A DNA stretch of 64,000 bases from positions 18,377,995 through 18,441,994 of the forward strand of contig NC_043965.1 of the NCBI RefSeq assembly GCF_902148855.1, in the 5' to 3' direction. Positions 32,901 to 44,200 of this stretch are shown in pieces. The first letter of the stretch is position 1, and every line of letters begins with the position of its first letter. The DNA is from Sphaeramia orbicularis. Taxonomy: Eukaryota; Chordata; Actinopteri; Kurtiformes; Apogonidae. The position numbers were made by a program, and so were the translations under genes. The notes under the pieces were generated by a model. That model made no database searches and was not told the origin of the DNA. It worked only from the letters and a program-made list of their open reading frames with translations.

Positions 32901-35900
32901 TTCAAGAAACAGCTGGATGTATTCGTGAAGAAGAACGTGGACTTCCTGATTGCTGAGGTAGAGATCTGTCATGTCATCATATGAGGCTGTGTCATGCTTT
33001 GTTATTTTTTTCTCTTAGTGCTAATGTCTCTGTCCTGCAGTACTTTGAGCATGTTGAGGAGGCCGTGTGGGCTGTGGAGGTGCTGAAACAGACTGGGAAG
33101 CCTGTGGCTGCTTGTCTGTGCGTCGGACCAGAGGGAGACATGCACGGTGTCTCACCTGGAGAGTGTGCTGTCAGACTGGTGAAGGCTGGTGGGTATAGAG
33201 TTCATCAATACACACGCCATGTGTTTAAAGTAATAGGCTTACATTTTTCTTAATGATCAACCTAGATATAAATTAGGTTTTACAATTTAAAAATTTAGAC
33301 TATTGCAGAAAATGCTGTGAAAACTTAGCTTTTACTGTTTTACTGGAACTAATACAACCCTAAAAAGAAAAAAAACATAATTAGAAATATTAGTGCAAGC
33401 TACTTAATCACTGAATAATTGACAGTGTGGATGTGATTTAACCAAACAAAATAATTCAGACCTTTCCATTGTATACAGTGATTACTGTTTCAGCTGCAAC
33501 AAGTTTTTTAATCCTAACTGATGTAGTAGCTTCTCATTTCTTAGAAAAATCAGTTTGATAGAGAGCATTAAGATTGGACTGTGTTTCAGTGGAAAAGGTC
33601 ATGTCGGCTGATGAGCCCAGATTGACCTTATTGTAGTGATCGACACATCAGGATGAGAGGAGAGGCAGATAAAATTACTATCCATCATGCCTAGTGCCTA
33701 CAGCACAAGCCTGTGGGGGCAGTATTATAATCTGGGATTGGTTCAGATGATCAAATCTAGGATCATCAACGTTATGTATCAAAAAATGATGGAATTAAAT
33801 GTGACACTGCTTAAGCTTATCAAATCGACACTAATATGAATGCATAAAATAATCAAAGCTAAGGCAGTCCAACAAAATATTAGAGTGGAACTTTTTTTGG
33901 CCAGACAGTGCATAATACCAACATAAAAAAGGAAGTCAAGTGTTTCAAGTATAAGGATTAGGATGATTCCTCTCAGGTTCCATAACAATACCACTGTGAG
34001 AACACACTGAGCTCTTTTACACATGCACTACAAAAGTCAAGCGTGTGATGTCAACTACCAGACTGTTATGATGAAGAAAAAAAATGCATCAGGAATTTTC
34101 TAACAGTGGAATATCTATAGTTAATAAAAAGTGAAAAAATAATTCCTTTCCTTTCATCATTCAGAATTTGTAGTTTGTCATTTCAATAGTTAGACAGAAC
34201 CACACAAAATATGTCAAAAAAGTGATTTAACTACTCTAAATCATCAGGAAAATATGAATATAGTGGAACCAACAGCAAACTTCTATGATATATCTACCAG
34301 TTAAATTACATTGCATTAAGTTACAATTAATCTGACATGTAACATAAACCTTTTTATATTAACTCCACAATGTGATTGCTGAGCGTTTCCAAAGTATAAA
34401 TGTGGGAATATTTCTTGTGCTGAAATAAAATCCAAACATATGCTAACCTTTCAGTCACAGAATATTATTATTATAGTGTAAGAGTCGGCTCAGACTGGTG
34501 CCTGTTCTTCTCCAGGTGCCCAGATTGTGGGAGTCAACTGCCACTTTGACCCCATGACCTGTGTGGAGGCTGTCAAGATGATGAAGGAGGGAGTCGAGAA
34601 AGCCGGACTGAAGGCTCACTACATGGTGCAGCCACTGGCTTACCACACCCCCGACTGCAGCTGCCAGGGATTCATCGATCTCCCAGAATTCCCCTTCGGT
34701 AATAACATCGCCCTCTGAGTGGCATTTAAAGCCCACCATGCATTTAATAACAATCCTATACAAAATTAGACCTCAAAAATTTGTGCTTTTCTGGAATGCA
34801 TGCACATACATCATCTGCTGTTGTATTGCATTACACTGCAGTAAGTTCAGCTGCTCAAAATGAGTGCAGCAACTTAAATGTGTATCAATCTGAATCTGCT
34901 GTCAGGTCTTGAGCCCAGGATCCTGACCCGCTGGGACATGCACAAGTATGCCAGAGAGGCTTACAATGTTGGCATCCGCTTCATTGGTGGCTGCTGTGGG
35001 TTTGAGCCTTATCACATCAGGGCTGTAGCTGAGGAGCTGGCACCCGAGAGGGGTTTCCTCCCTGCTGCGTCAGAGAAACACGGCAACTGGGGCGCTGGTC
35101 TGGAGATGCACACCAAGCCCTGGGTCAGAGCCAGGTTAGTAGGATACTTCAGTCTCTCCTGACTGGTGTTAAATTCATCAGTATGCACTGGCAATAAATC
35201 AGATGGGCAGTCGTGGCTCTTGAACATCATGAATTACTCTCTATTACTGGGAAGTATCAAAGTGCACTTTTTTTTTCAGACTCAGACTCAGCTTTATTGT
35301 CATTCGATCAATAGTACACGATAGAATGAAATAGAATTACCCTGGTCTTGGTTTTGTAGCATAGAAGATAAAGGCATAAAATAAAATATAAAATATATAA
35401 AAGGTGAATAGGGTACAATAAAAAGTACCATAAAATGTGCAAACAAAATAAACAATAATAAAATAACTGCTTAATATGTTCAAAATTTCATAGTATGGAG
35501 CAACAGTACAGTTTACAGTTACTACTTAAGTACTTAATTCACTTTTTACTTTTACTCCCTACATTTTAACACAGTTATCCATACTTTATACTACAATCAG
35601 GGGTGTTGGATTTTTAGCGCAGGAGAATTTCAGAGCCTGGACTTTTTTGACTTTTTCCATTTTAGTGCAGTACTTGACTCTATACTTGGCTAAAAGATAT
35701 GTGTACGTTTGGGAGTATTCATTTTTTATCCTTGCCTTTCAGAGCCCGTCGTGACTACTGGGAGAACCTGAGGCCAGCCTCTGGTCGTCCACAGTGTGCC
35801 TCCATGTCAGTCCCAGACGGCTGGGGTGTTACCAAGGGCCACGCTGATCTCATGCAGCAGACAGAGGCCACCACTCAGGACCAACTCAAACAGCTGTTCG

Positions 35901-35920
35901 ACAGGTCAAAGAGCCACTGA
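29950..35920 (+). CDS. bhmt: Betaine-homocysteine S-methyltransferase, tandem copy 2
   Basis: Eight coding exons: 29950-29967, 31402-31534, 31655-31767, 32766-32957, 33041-33188, 34516-34698, 34906-35134, 35743-35920; 1194 nt, 397 residues. Exons 1-7 have exactly the same lengths as copy 1 (18, 133, 113, 192, 148, 183, 229), which shows tandem duplication. Zinc ligands ([16 protein letters not shown]), the substrate motif [11 protein letters not shown] and [20 protein letters not shown] are all intact. Several sites agree with mammalian BHMT where copy 1 does not ([32 protein letters not shown]), so this looks like the more conserved copy. The C-terminus ends FDRSKSH. Introns are longer than in copy 1 and hold a LINE fragment (intron 3), a Tc1 remnant (intron 5) and a retroposon-like repeat (intron 7). 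Confidence 0.96.
31800..32722 (+). mobile_element. LINE (L2/Rex1-like) 3' half in bhmt copy 2 intron 3
   Basis: Reverse-transcriptase C-terminal sequence is readable in pieces: [17 protein letters not shown] near 31900, LGVV near 32003, and [20 protein letters not shown] near 32255, followed by [13 protein letters not shown] and [11 protein letters not shown]. It ends in a tail AAGCACTTTGTGAACCG and a short TTTGACC-like repeat at 32700-32718. The frame is broken in several places and the 5' half is absent, as in most LINE copies. Its tail ends only a few bases before the 40-bp intron segment shared with copy 1. Confidence 0.85.
33565..33912 (+). mobile_element. Second Tc1 family, internally deleted copy 2
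   Basis: Begins inside a transposase gene (AGTGGAAAAGGTCATGTCGG), continues with TCCATCATGCCTAGTGCCTA, jumps at about 33795 to the C-terminal end (GTGACACTGCTTAAGCTTATC, AAAGCTAAGGCAGTCCAAC) and ends with the terminal repeat TTTTTTTGGCCAGACAGTGC. Same internal junction as the copy at 14046-14390. The left end is missing. Lies in bhmt copy 2 intron 5. Confidence 0.75.
35279..35500. repeat. Retroposon-like dispersed repeat (CTTTATTGTCATT type)
   Basis: ACTCAGACTCAGCTTTATTG followed by an A-rich AATAAAATATAAAATATATA body, related in pattern to the copy at 6113. Lies in intron 7 of bhmt copy 2. Confidence 0.5.
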
Positions 35921-36735
35921 GCGGCAGCAGAGTTCAGTCAAATAAGTGTGATGTGAAGCTACCGATGTTGCACAATAGTGTATTCGTGAATAAACACAGT
36001 GTGTGCATCGGTCACCGTGCTGACCTCTGATGTCGTGCAGGGGCTGGATCTTCACTTGAGACTTGCACTGTTGTGTACATCTGTTGAGTTTTAAACTGAA
36101 GACACAGTGGAATCTCATGTAAAGAGCCAGCCAACAATAAGATTGGGACCTTTTTTGTTTTCCATGACTCTGGACCAGTTTGTTTAATAAAATAATTGGT
36201 TATTTGACTCTTGGTGACTCAAGCTTCTGATATTTTAATTTATATGAAACAACATGTTGAAATCCTGCTTAACTTCAACTCAATGAAGGGGAAAATTAAA
36301 AAGTAAGGTCTAAAAGTGGACTGCATATCAGTGGTGATTATCATATTATACTTTTGGCCTTTTCATACTGAGCAAAAGAAACCATTATACAACAGAGAGG
36401 ATCTGAAAGTGGCTGAAGCATGATTGGTAGGCTTATCAAATCTACACACACAAGGAACATTTAATATCAACTTTGATCAAACACCAACTTTTTAGAGACA
36501 TCTTCTTATTTCAAGTCTTCTCAACATAAAGAAATAATATTAAAGAATAAAAAAGCTGTAGCAGAAAAAAGTTTTGGACACCCTTAAAATGTTCTAAAAT
36601 ATCAAATATTATTATGAAATATTTTCATAAGAATCTTTTTTGTGTTTTAAAATGTATAGCTGCATTACACTGAAAAAAAAAAGGCAAATCATTTCTTTTG
36701 TTCATTGTTAAAAAGTGAAAATAATAAAACATAGG

Positions 36736-36737
<2 letters not shown>

Positions 36738-36773
<36 letters not shown>

Positions 36774-36812
36774 GTATGTGTGTGCGTGCGTGCGTGTGTG
36801 CGTGCGTGTATG
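36738..36812. repeat. (TA)n then (TG/CG)n compound microsatellite
   Basis: About 16 TA units followed by GTGTGTGCGTGCGTGCGTG-type alternating purine-pyrimidine sequence. Confidence 0.95.
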
Positions 36813-36909
36813 TGTCTGTAGCCCTTTTTCCCCACATTCAATTTAAGGTGTTTTTGTTTTGTCTTTGTTTTGACCCTTTTTTTTTTTTTAAGTATTTCTC
36901 TCAAATAAA

Positions 36910-36971
36910 ACAAATTAAAATAAAATAAAATAAAATAAAATAAAATAAAATAAAATAAAATAAAATAAAAT
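36910..36971. repeat. (AAAAT)n microsatellite
   Basis: About 12 units of a five-base AAAAT repeat. Confidence 0.95.
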
Positions 36972-37210
36972 AGAGATTAGAAAAAATTCTCCAACAATGA
37001 GTATGTACAATATAAATCCGGCAGATGCAGTGTTCAATATCCAGAGAACCTACACCATTTATAAACTGAATCAACTTTTTCCCCAGAAATCTTAATTTAA
37101 TTTTTTATTATTTTTATTTATCTTTTTAATGCGGCACACTGAGGTTGGTAACATATTTTCAAGGGAGACCCAGTAAGGACAGTAACATTACAAGGATGCT
37201 ACAACATCCA

Positions 37211-37311
37211 AAAGAAAAGAAAAGAAAAAAGAAAAGAAAAGAAAAAGAAAAGAAAAAAGAAAAGAAAAGAAAAGAAAAGAAAAGAAAAGAAAAGAAAAGA
37301 AAAGAAAAGAA
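37211..37311. repeat. (AAAAG)n microsatellite
   Basis: About 20 units of AAAAG, slightly interrupted in the first half and perfect in the second. It produces a spurious lysine-rich open frame. Confidence 0.95.
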
Positions 37312-38078
37312 AGACTTTCAGATAGATCTTTATTTCGTATAAGTCATTATCTTACCCCGCAAAACATCTCTGGTTCATGTCTGTCCTCTCATTGGACGAC
37401 TGCTGACCACATGACCCGGTTATCTTTTTTCTAAGGCGGAGTAAAATTAAAGATAGGCTGGAGGAATGGTACGCTATTTGTCTTTGCTTAGCACAGTGCT
37501 GTGTTATTGACATTTATAGACAATATACCGACACTACTTCACTCAAAGTATTTGTATATGTGGAAATAAAAGCCGCTGGAGTCGCAACGGTGATCGACGG
37601 GTGTTGTCTTAATGGATTAAGGTGTTTTATTGCTCTATTTTTGTATGTCCTTTTTGACAGGAGGCTAACTAGAACACGGACTGATAGCATGGCCTGAGCC
37701 TTTGACCTACAGCACACTGGCATCGTGTTTGGGACAAGACGGTAACCGACCGGATACTTGTTATAATCGCTAAGAAGAAAAGACGCAGCTAGAGGTAAAA
37801 TATAGCTGATAAATGACTAGATATGGGCTTTATTGCTTGATTTCCTCTAAATTACATGTGTTTTAAAGAAGAAAACCCTAAACAAATTGCGCTAAAAACG
37901 TCTCGTAGTGATGGTGATGATCTATGGTATAAGCAGGAGTATGTTTGCCCCCCCTGCTGCATTTTCATCCGCATCCCATGGACCACTTTATCCTATAGAA
38001 TCCAACAGCGCCATCTTGTGACGTGTCTCTGCTCCTACAGGTACCGCCTCAACCCGGAAGTAAAGCGGTGAGGTCGTC

Positions 38079-39866
38079 ATGGGGAGCAAAGTCAGCTCCA
38101 AAATGGCAGCTCCCGCCGCCCGAGTTATTCAGGTAACGCTGTTTCTCTACATTTATTCATTCCAAACTGTCTTGTGTTTTGCTGAAATGACCCCCGCAGA
38201 GTGCAACATCATATTTCTGTAGTCTTAGCTGTTAAAGACCGTTTTATTTAGGCATTTTAAAGTGACAAATCCAGTCGTACCCTTGTTGATGTCCTTGTTA
38301 AACCTCAAATCGCTCGGTCGTGTTATGCGTTTAGTTCCGTTTAGACAGCAACAAAGAAACTTTTTTAAAATGTCAGACTTATTTGGCATATCTAGTATTT
38401 TGTCAGGGCTATTGGCTTGGCATGTCACAGTCGATGGTTGGAGTCAGGTTTGTTTATGAGTTAAAATTAACCACATGAGAGCTGCTGGCAGCTGTTTTAG
38501 TCACTCTTTTTGGTCCCAGTTTGCGACTAAAAGTCAGCGACACTTTACCTGAAGTCCTTAAAGCTGTGCGTTTTACCTCAGAAAACAAAAGTAAATAGAT
38601 GTGCAGATTACAGCCGCATCAAATCCGTTTTTATTTAGAAATATGGCAGGTTTGTTTGTTTATTTAATAGTCCAGGATCCAGGATGTATACTAGACTCAT
38701 GAGGATGGATCCAGCATTTAACCCAAACCAAATATGTTGATGTAATCCTCTGGAAAATGTCAAAAGTACAAAATATTGACAGTTAAGAGGACAGAACTAG
38801 GAATGTTCATGCAACAGACTGAAATGATTAATTTATTAGGTAAAATCACCTTCTAGTAGTTCAACAACTTACTGTCTCTGCATTATAGTTGAAATTGGTG
38901 TTGTTTAAGCTACATTTTGTGTATTTTCTGCCACAGTCTCAAGTTTTTTCCACCTTTACGCTGAAAGATTTCATAGATATTTTTGATGTTAAGTAAAGCA
39001 GCTATTCTCAGTTTAAATTTCCCCCCCCATTGAGGCATATGACTGGTGTCCACAGCCTAAAAAATACACAAATTTTGAAGAGGAAAAGGCTTTAGGTGAT
39101 CATCTGAGGATGGTTAATTGTGATGGATCAAAACACCAACAAAGCTAACAGTTGTTCAGAGAAGAGAACATTTTGTGTCTGTGGCCATGACTTTTACAAA
39201 CACATCTAAAACTGTGTAAATATTTTATTAGTGATTCGAGTGAACTGACACCTGAAATGAAATAAAATTGGTAAAAATCACAGTTCTCTCTGTTTCTTTT
39301 CAGGCTGTGAGGCCTCATGCTCCTCTGATCAAATTCCCCAACAGACAAAGCCTCCCAAAGCCCAATGGTGAGTTACACAACTGGATTTTGAACCTTGATC
39401 TGTTAGTTGCGCCATGCTTTGTCCCAGAGAACATGTGTTCCTCCATTTTTTTTTCTTTTCTTTTGTCTTTTTTGTTTTATTTGGAAATCTTGTTTCTTTT
39501 CCTTGTCCTGTTTGGTTCTGCTTGACTTATGTTTTTTTGTCCCTCATGTTCCTTTTCCAGTCCAAGAGGCATTAAAGACACTAGCAGTTAACCTTCAACA
39601 ACACACTTCCGGGTCCCCTTCAGCTGCTGCATTGCCTCAGTTATCACGACCACATGTACCTTTGACCCTGATCCCTGGCACACCAGACACCCTGGCCTCT
39701 ATTCAGCTACTTCCTGCAAGGTACCGCAGGAGACCGTTAGCAGCCGATGAAATGGAATACATTCAGGTGAGAAATACTACGAGGCAGCCATGCCGATAAT
39801 TTCCAGTCTTATGTGTTTTTAACTGTTTTATTTCTTTTCTTTTCCCCAGCGAGGTGGACCAGAATG
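38079..39866 (+). CDS. mrps36: 2-oxoglutarate dehydrogenase adaptor subunit KGD4 (MRPS36)
   Basis: Four coding exons: 38079-38132, 39304-39367, 39561-39766, 39849-39866; 342 nt, 113 residues, all GT-AG with consistent phases. The small mitochondrial protein, first named a ribosomal protein, is now known to tether the E3 subunit to the 2-oxoglutarate dehydrogenase core. Family features are the start MGSKVSSKMAAPAARVIQ, the conserved N-terminal motif VRPHAPLIKFPNR, the middle LPARYRRRPLAADEMEYIQ and the invariant end RGGPE, which is encoded with one Arg codon in a six-codon last exon. The serine/alanine-rich centre (QQHTSGSPSAAALPQLSRPH) is the variable linker. The nearby in-frame ATG at codon 9 is a possible second start. 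AATAAA lies at 39967-39972. Confidence 0.93.
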
Positions 39867-41296
39867 ACTCAACCCGATCACTGCAGCCAAAGTCTTTATC
39901 CATGGATCAATCTGTGTCTTTAACTCCTCCGCACAAGAACCTAATGCCACATGAGACATGATGTAGAATAAAGTATTTCATGAATCCTGTTGAAATGTAC
40001 ATATGTTTATTTTTGTAGATGTTATTCTTGATTGTATTTTACGTTCATACTATAAGGCATCTTCATAGCAGCCACAAAAGACCAGAACCACATCTCCTCA
40101 TTTTATCCTTTTAATGTATCATACTGCAACTTCTTGTTGTTGTTCACCCCTGGTTTAAACATTATATTCAATATTTAATTTTGTGACATATTTTAATGTT
40201 TGACTTGAAGTTACGAATGGAAATCCAAGCATTAAGCTTAGATAAGTCTTTGACTGCAATAAACCGACTCATCTGTCTCTATGAACTGAGCTACATACAT
40301 GGGTAAAGGTGGAAACTGAATGAAGTGGATGAAATGCCATTCAAGTGAACGGCTGGATTTTAATGATTAAAGGAATATTGCATTTTACTGTGGTCTTCTT
40401 ATCGTGCTTGATGAAAACACAAAGACACTAAAACTGGTTTGCAGTTACATCAAGAGATCATTGTCTTTAAAAAAATCAGCAGGACCATATTCAGTTTAAC
40501 TGTCAGGTTTTTATTGTTACTGCCATGCTCTATATGGTAAACATTAACGACATTGAAAATTCACTACAGTGCAGTATGACTGACTACCATGAATGTGTCA
40601 CTGGTTTTCTATGAGGATCCATAAGTCATTTATTACTTCGATGAATATTGGCACAAGTAGTAAGTAATACAGACATGACAGAGAGGCTGAAAGTGAATAA
40701 ACACTTCACTCATCTGATTGGCAGATTGTCATTTTAGTCACTACCAGAGCTGAGACAAGCTCACAGTTTCAGTTTTTATTTTCTCCTCTTGCTGTGATAT
40801 AAATGAGGAGGAGTCACACTCAGGCAAACACAATGAGAAGAGAAAAAACACAATTCTGCATCGATAGGTACATGTCTGCCTAAGAGCAAACCTTTTTTCA
40901 ACAGGCTCCAAAACACATGAATGCCATTACAGAACAATTCATGGCTTTACAAAAATACTTCTGCAAGTTTAAAACCCAATATCAAACACGACCTACGAAC
41001 TTTATGAACAAGGGAGTGCAATATATTCATAGAAACACGTACAGCAACAAGGACCGTCAAGTCACAAATGGGCACAACACTAGAAGAAACACTGAGGTAT
41101 GCACTGGGTTACTGTGGATGTTCTGGGTTGATTTTCTGTCCTATTTGAGTCCTGGTCACAACATAAACAGCGCCTTGTTTATTGGGAATCATTTACAGTA
41201 CCCCTCACTTCTCTTTACTATGGATGGGGCTGTATCTGCAGACTAACCATTGCACTTGAAATGTAATAGAAGCATTTTGTGCTCCACACTGGAGGG
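39867..41296. other. Convergent 3' spacer between kgd4 and pdxp
   Basis: Holds the kgd4 3' UTR with AATAAA at 39967 and, on the other strand, the pdxp 3' UTR with a reverse AATAAA at 41178-41183. The rest is unremarkable A/T-rich sequence; the 109-codon open frame at 40917 shows no family resemblance. Confidence 0.6.
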
Positions 41297-44200
41297 TCAA
41301 TTGCCCTCTTCGTCCAGATCTTCAAAAGCAGGTAAGAAATCTGCGATGGTGTCCACCACGTAGTCGGGCACCAGGTTGTGGTTGGTGGTCAGCTCACTAT
41401 TCCTGTACTCCTGGGCCTCCTCGATCTGAGACACACCGGTGAGGGTGAGCATGGTGTCCAGGCCGCAGTTGGACCCGAACAGCATGTCTGTCTCCAGGCG
41501 GTCACCCACCATCAGGCACTGGGCCGGGTCCACCCCCCTGAACTGACTGGAGATGCACTCGAACATGAAGCGGCTCGGCTTGCCGATCACAGTGGCTTTG
41601 CGACCTGAGGCCACCTCCAAGGCTGCGGTGAGGGACCCAGAACCTGTCAGGTGGCAAAGACAGGACCAGGGTTAGATGTAATGGCATCCATGAGACATGC
41701 ATTTTTTAAAGTGATGTTAGATACAGTTCTATCCATTCTGGCACTCGTCCCATGTCTGTCATCTATATTATAAATGCCAGGTGGCCTCTGTGTGCGTCTT
41801 GGAAATCATACAAAATCCAGAAAGAGCTGACTGCTGTAGTTTTGCATACTTATGTATTTTTGGTCAAGGAAGACAGTGGTGAAAACAGCAAGTTGATAGG
41901 ACCAATATTTTGGGAGATATTAGTAATTTTGGAATACAATAGCCTTACAATCATGTTGCTATGACCAAAACACTTTGGCGGACTGCTGGACAAATGCAGT
42001 ACAGCATGCACAAATACATAACAGCATAAAAACTACCACATCTAGAACCTGTGGATCCCCACAGGTCAATGCACTAGTTTATTAGTATAATTCTAATCAA
42101 GTTTTTCCAACTTTCTGTTTGTACATTTTTTGTCTTATACGTTTTCACTGTCCTATAATATAAGACTACAGTATTGTATATTATAAAGCAGGGGTCACCA
42201 ATCCTGGTCCTCCAGATCTACTATCCTGCATGTTTTAGATGGTTCCCTCTTCCAGCATATCTGACGGTCATTATCAGACTTCTGCAGAGCTTGATGATAG
42301 GCTTATCATTTGAATCAGGTGTGTTGGAAGAGGGATACATCTAAAACATGCAGGATAGTAGCTCTGGAGGACCAGGGTGGGTGACCCCTGTTATACAGTA
42401 TTGTAGTCAGTGTATACAGCAGAATTAAACCAATTAGCCAGCTAAACATAAAAAACTGTATTTCTGTTTGCCTCTTAGACTTTGTTTATGACAAATGCAC
42501 ATGTTCACATTAAGAGTATCTCTAACTGAGTAAAAAGGTGTGGTAGTAGTGATGACATTTCTGTTACATTTTTCTTACAGGTGAATGGAGACAACCATCA
42601 CAATTATGCAAAACAACTGAGGTTCACTTAGATAACTGCGCTCAGGTGATTATGTGACGGTTGTGACAGGACTAAACACACCATGACAAGGAAATAACTC
42701 AGTGAGAGTTAAGAAGGTGCTTAGTTATGACTTTAGATATTTTTTGTACATTTCAATGTCCAAAGGAATTGATGTCACATTGCAGTGAATATGCAGTTAC
42801 TCCTTTTTGCCATTGTGGGATTACACAGGTATTAAAATGTATTACAAAAGATTTTACAGCACCTTATAAAGTATCGCAGGATCTAAGTCTTATGGTAATA
42901 TTATTATCACAAACAACAAATTTATCAGTTGAGTTACTCCATCATTATGAGACACAGTCAAAGGATGATCATGTTGTGTTGTGTTTATGTGGTTTTATAT
43001 TTTTATCCATTCTTTTTTCAGTACCATATTTGTTGTAAAGATAGAAACTGTCAAAAGGATTACAGACTCAGCAAACTGCCCTGGGCCCTCAAACATAGAA
43101 GTTCACCACCAGTTCACTGTGTGTTGCTTTATGAAATCTGCTTATTTCCTGGTTTTCTATAATGGACAGAGCCTTCTGTTAGTGTGCAGTGTTATGGAGT
43201 ACAGACACAATGCACAGAGAACACCAGAAACGGAGGTAAACACATGCACCATATTCAACCATGGACAATAATAATAATGCACATGTCCTCACACTGAACC
43301 CCAGGTCTAATGGAAACAGGTCCTGCAGGCCAAAAATAATGTGGTAGTTTTGAGATAATTACACAATATCTCAAAATAATGTCTTAGCATCTAAAACTGA
43401 TGATGATTTCTCAACGTAATGACATAATACCTCAAATCCATCCCACTGTTTTGTGATATTAAGATGTTGTTTTTTGATTGGATGTCATTACAAAGAGAAA
43501 GTGATTTGGTATTTTTGAGATGACTCATTATTTGACACACTAAGTCATTTTTATGTGATAAGAAAAAGGACATTTATATTATTACAAAAAATAAATAACT
43601 TTTTAGTGTTATTTACACATCCGAAAAGGAGTGGAAAGAAGTAAACACTTATTTAATCCCACTCCTATTCCCTAAATCATCTACTTAGAATATTTCAACC
43701 TCCTGACATTACTCTAAGATGCAAGTATATATTTACTCATAGCCTCATCCAAACAATGATCCTCGCACCAGAGGATGGATGGATGGATGGATGGATAAAT
43801 AAATAAATAACTGTATTTCTATTATTAATTTTTCCCCACACACCCTAAAAATAAACAGGACAAAACCCAACTGTATTTAAACATTTTGGTCCCCATATCT
43901 GGTCATAGTCCCCTCCTTATACATTTGTTTCAACTGAATTATATTCGGATGTCGTTTCAACTCCAAGTTTATACTGTTCTATAATCTCAGGTCACAAACA
44001 GAAACACAAAATCTCTTCCTAGTTCTGTGCACCCTCATATGTTTAAAAGTATATAATCCCCTTAAATTGTGGTTTCCTTTCCTATTAATAAGGGTTTTCT
44101 GAATATTCTCTGGTAGTTGGTTATGTTTAATACACTAAGTCAGGAGTGTCAAACTCATTTTTGTTCAGGGGCCACATACAGTCCTATCTGATCTCATGTG

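Larger units (their letters stand above)
35921..37900. other. Spacer between bhmt copy 2 and kgd4, microsatellite-rich
   Basis: Starts with the bhmt copy 2 3' UTR; AATAAA words occur at about 35989 and 36186. Then comes A/T-rich sequence with (TA)n at 36738-36769 followed by a TG/CG run to about 36812, (AAAAT)n at 36910-36971 and (AAAAG)n at 37211-37311. No exon recognised. The last few hundred bases are probably the kgd4 promoter and leader. Confidence 0.6.
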
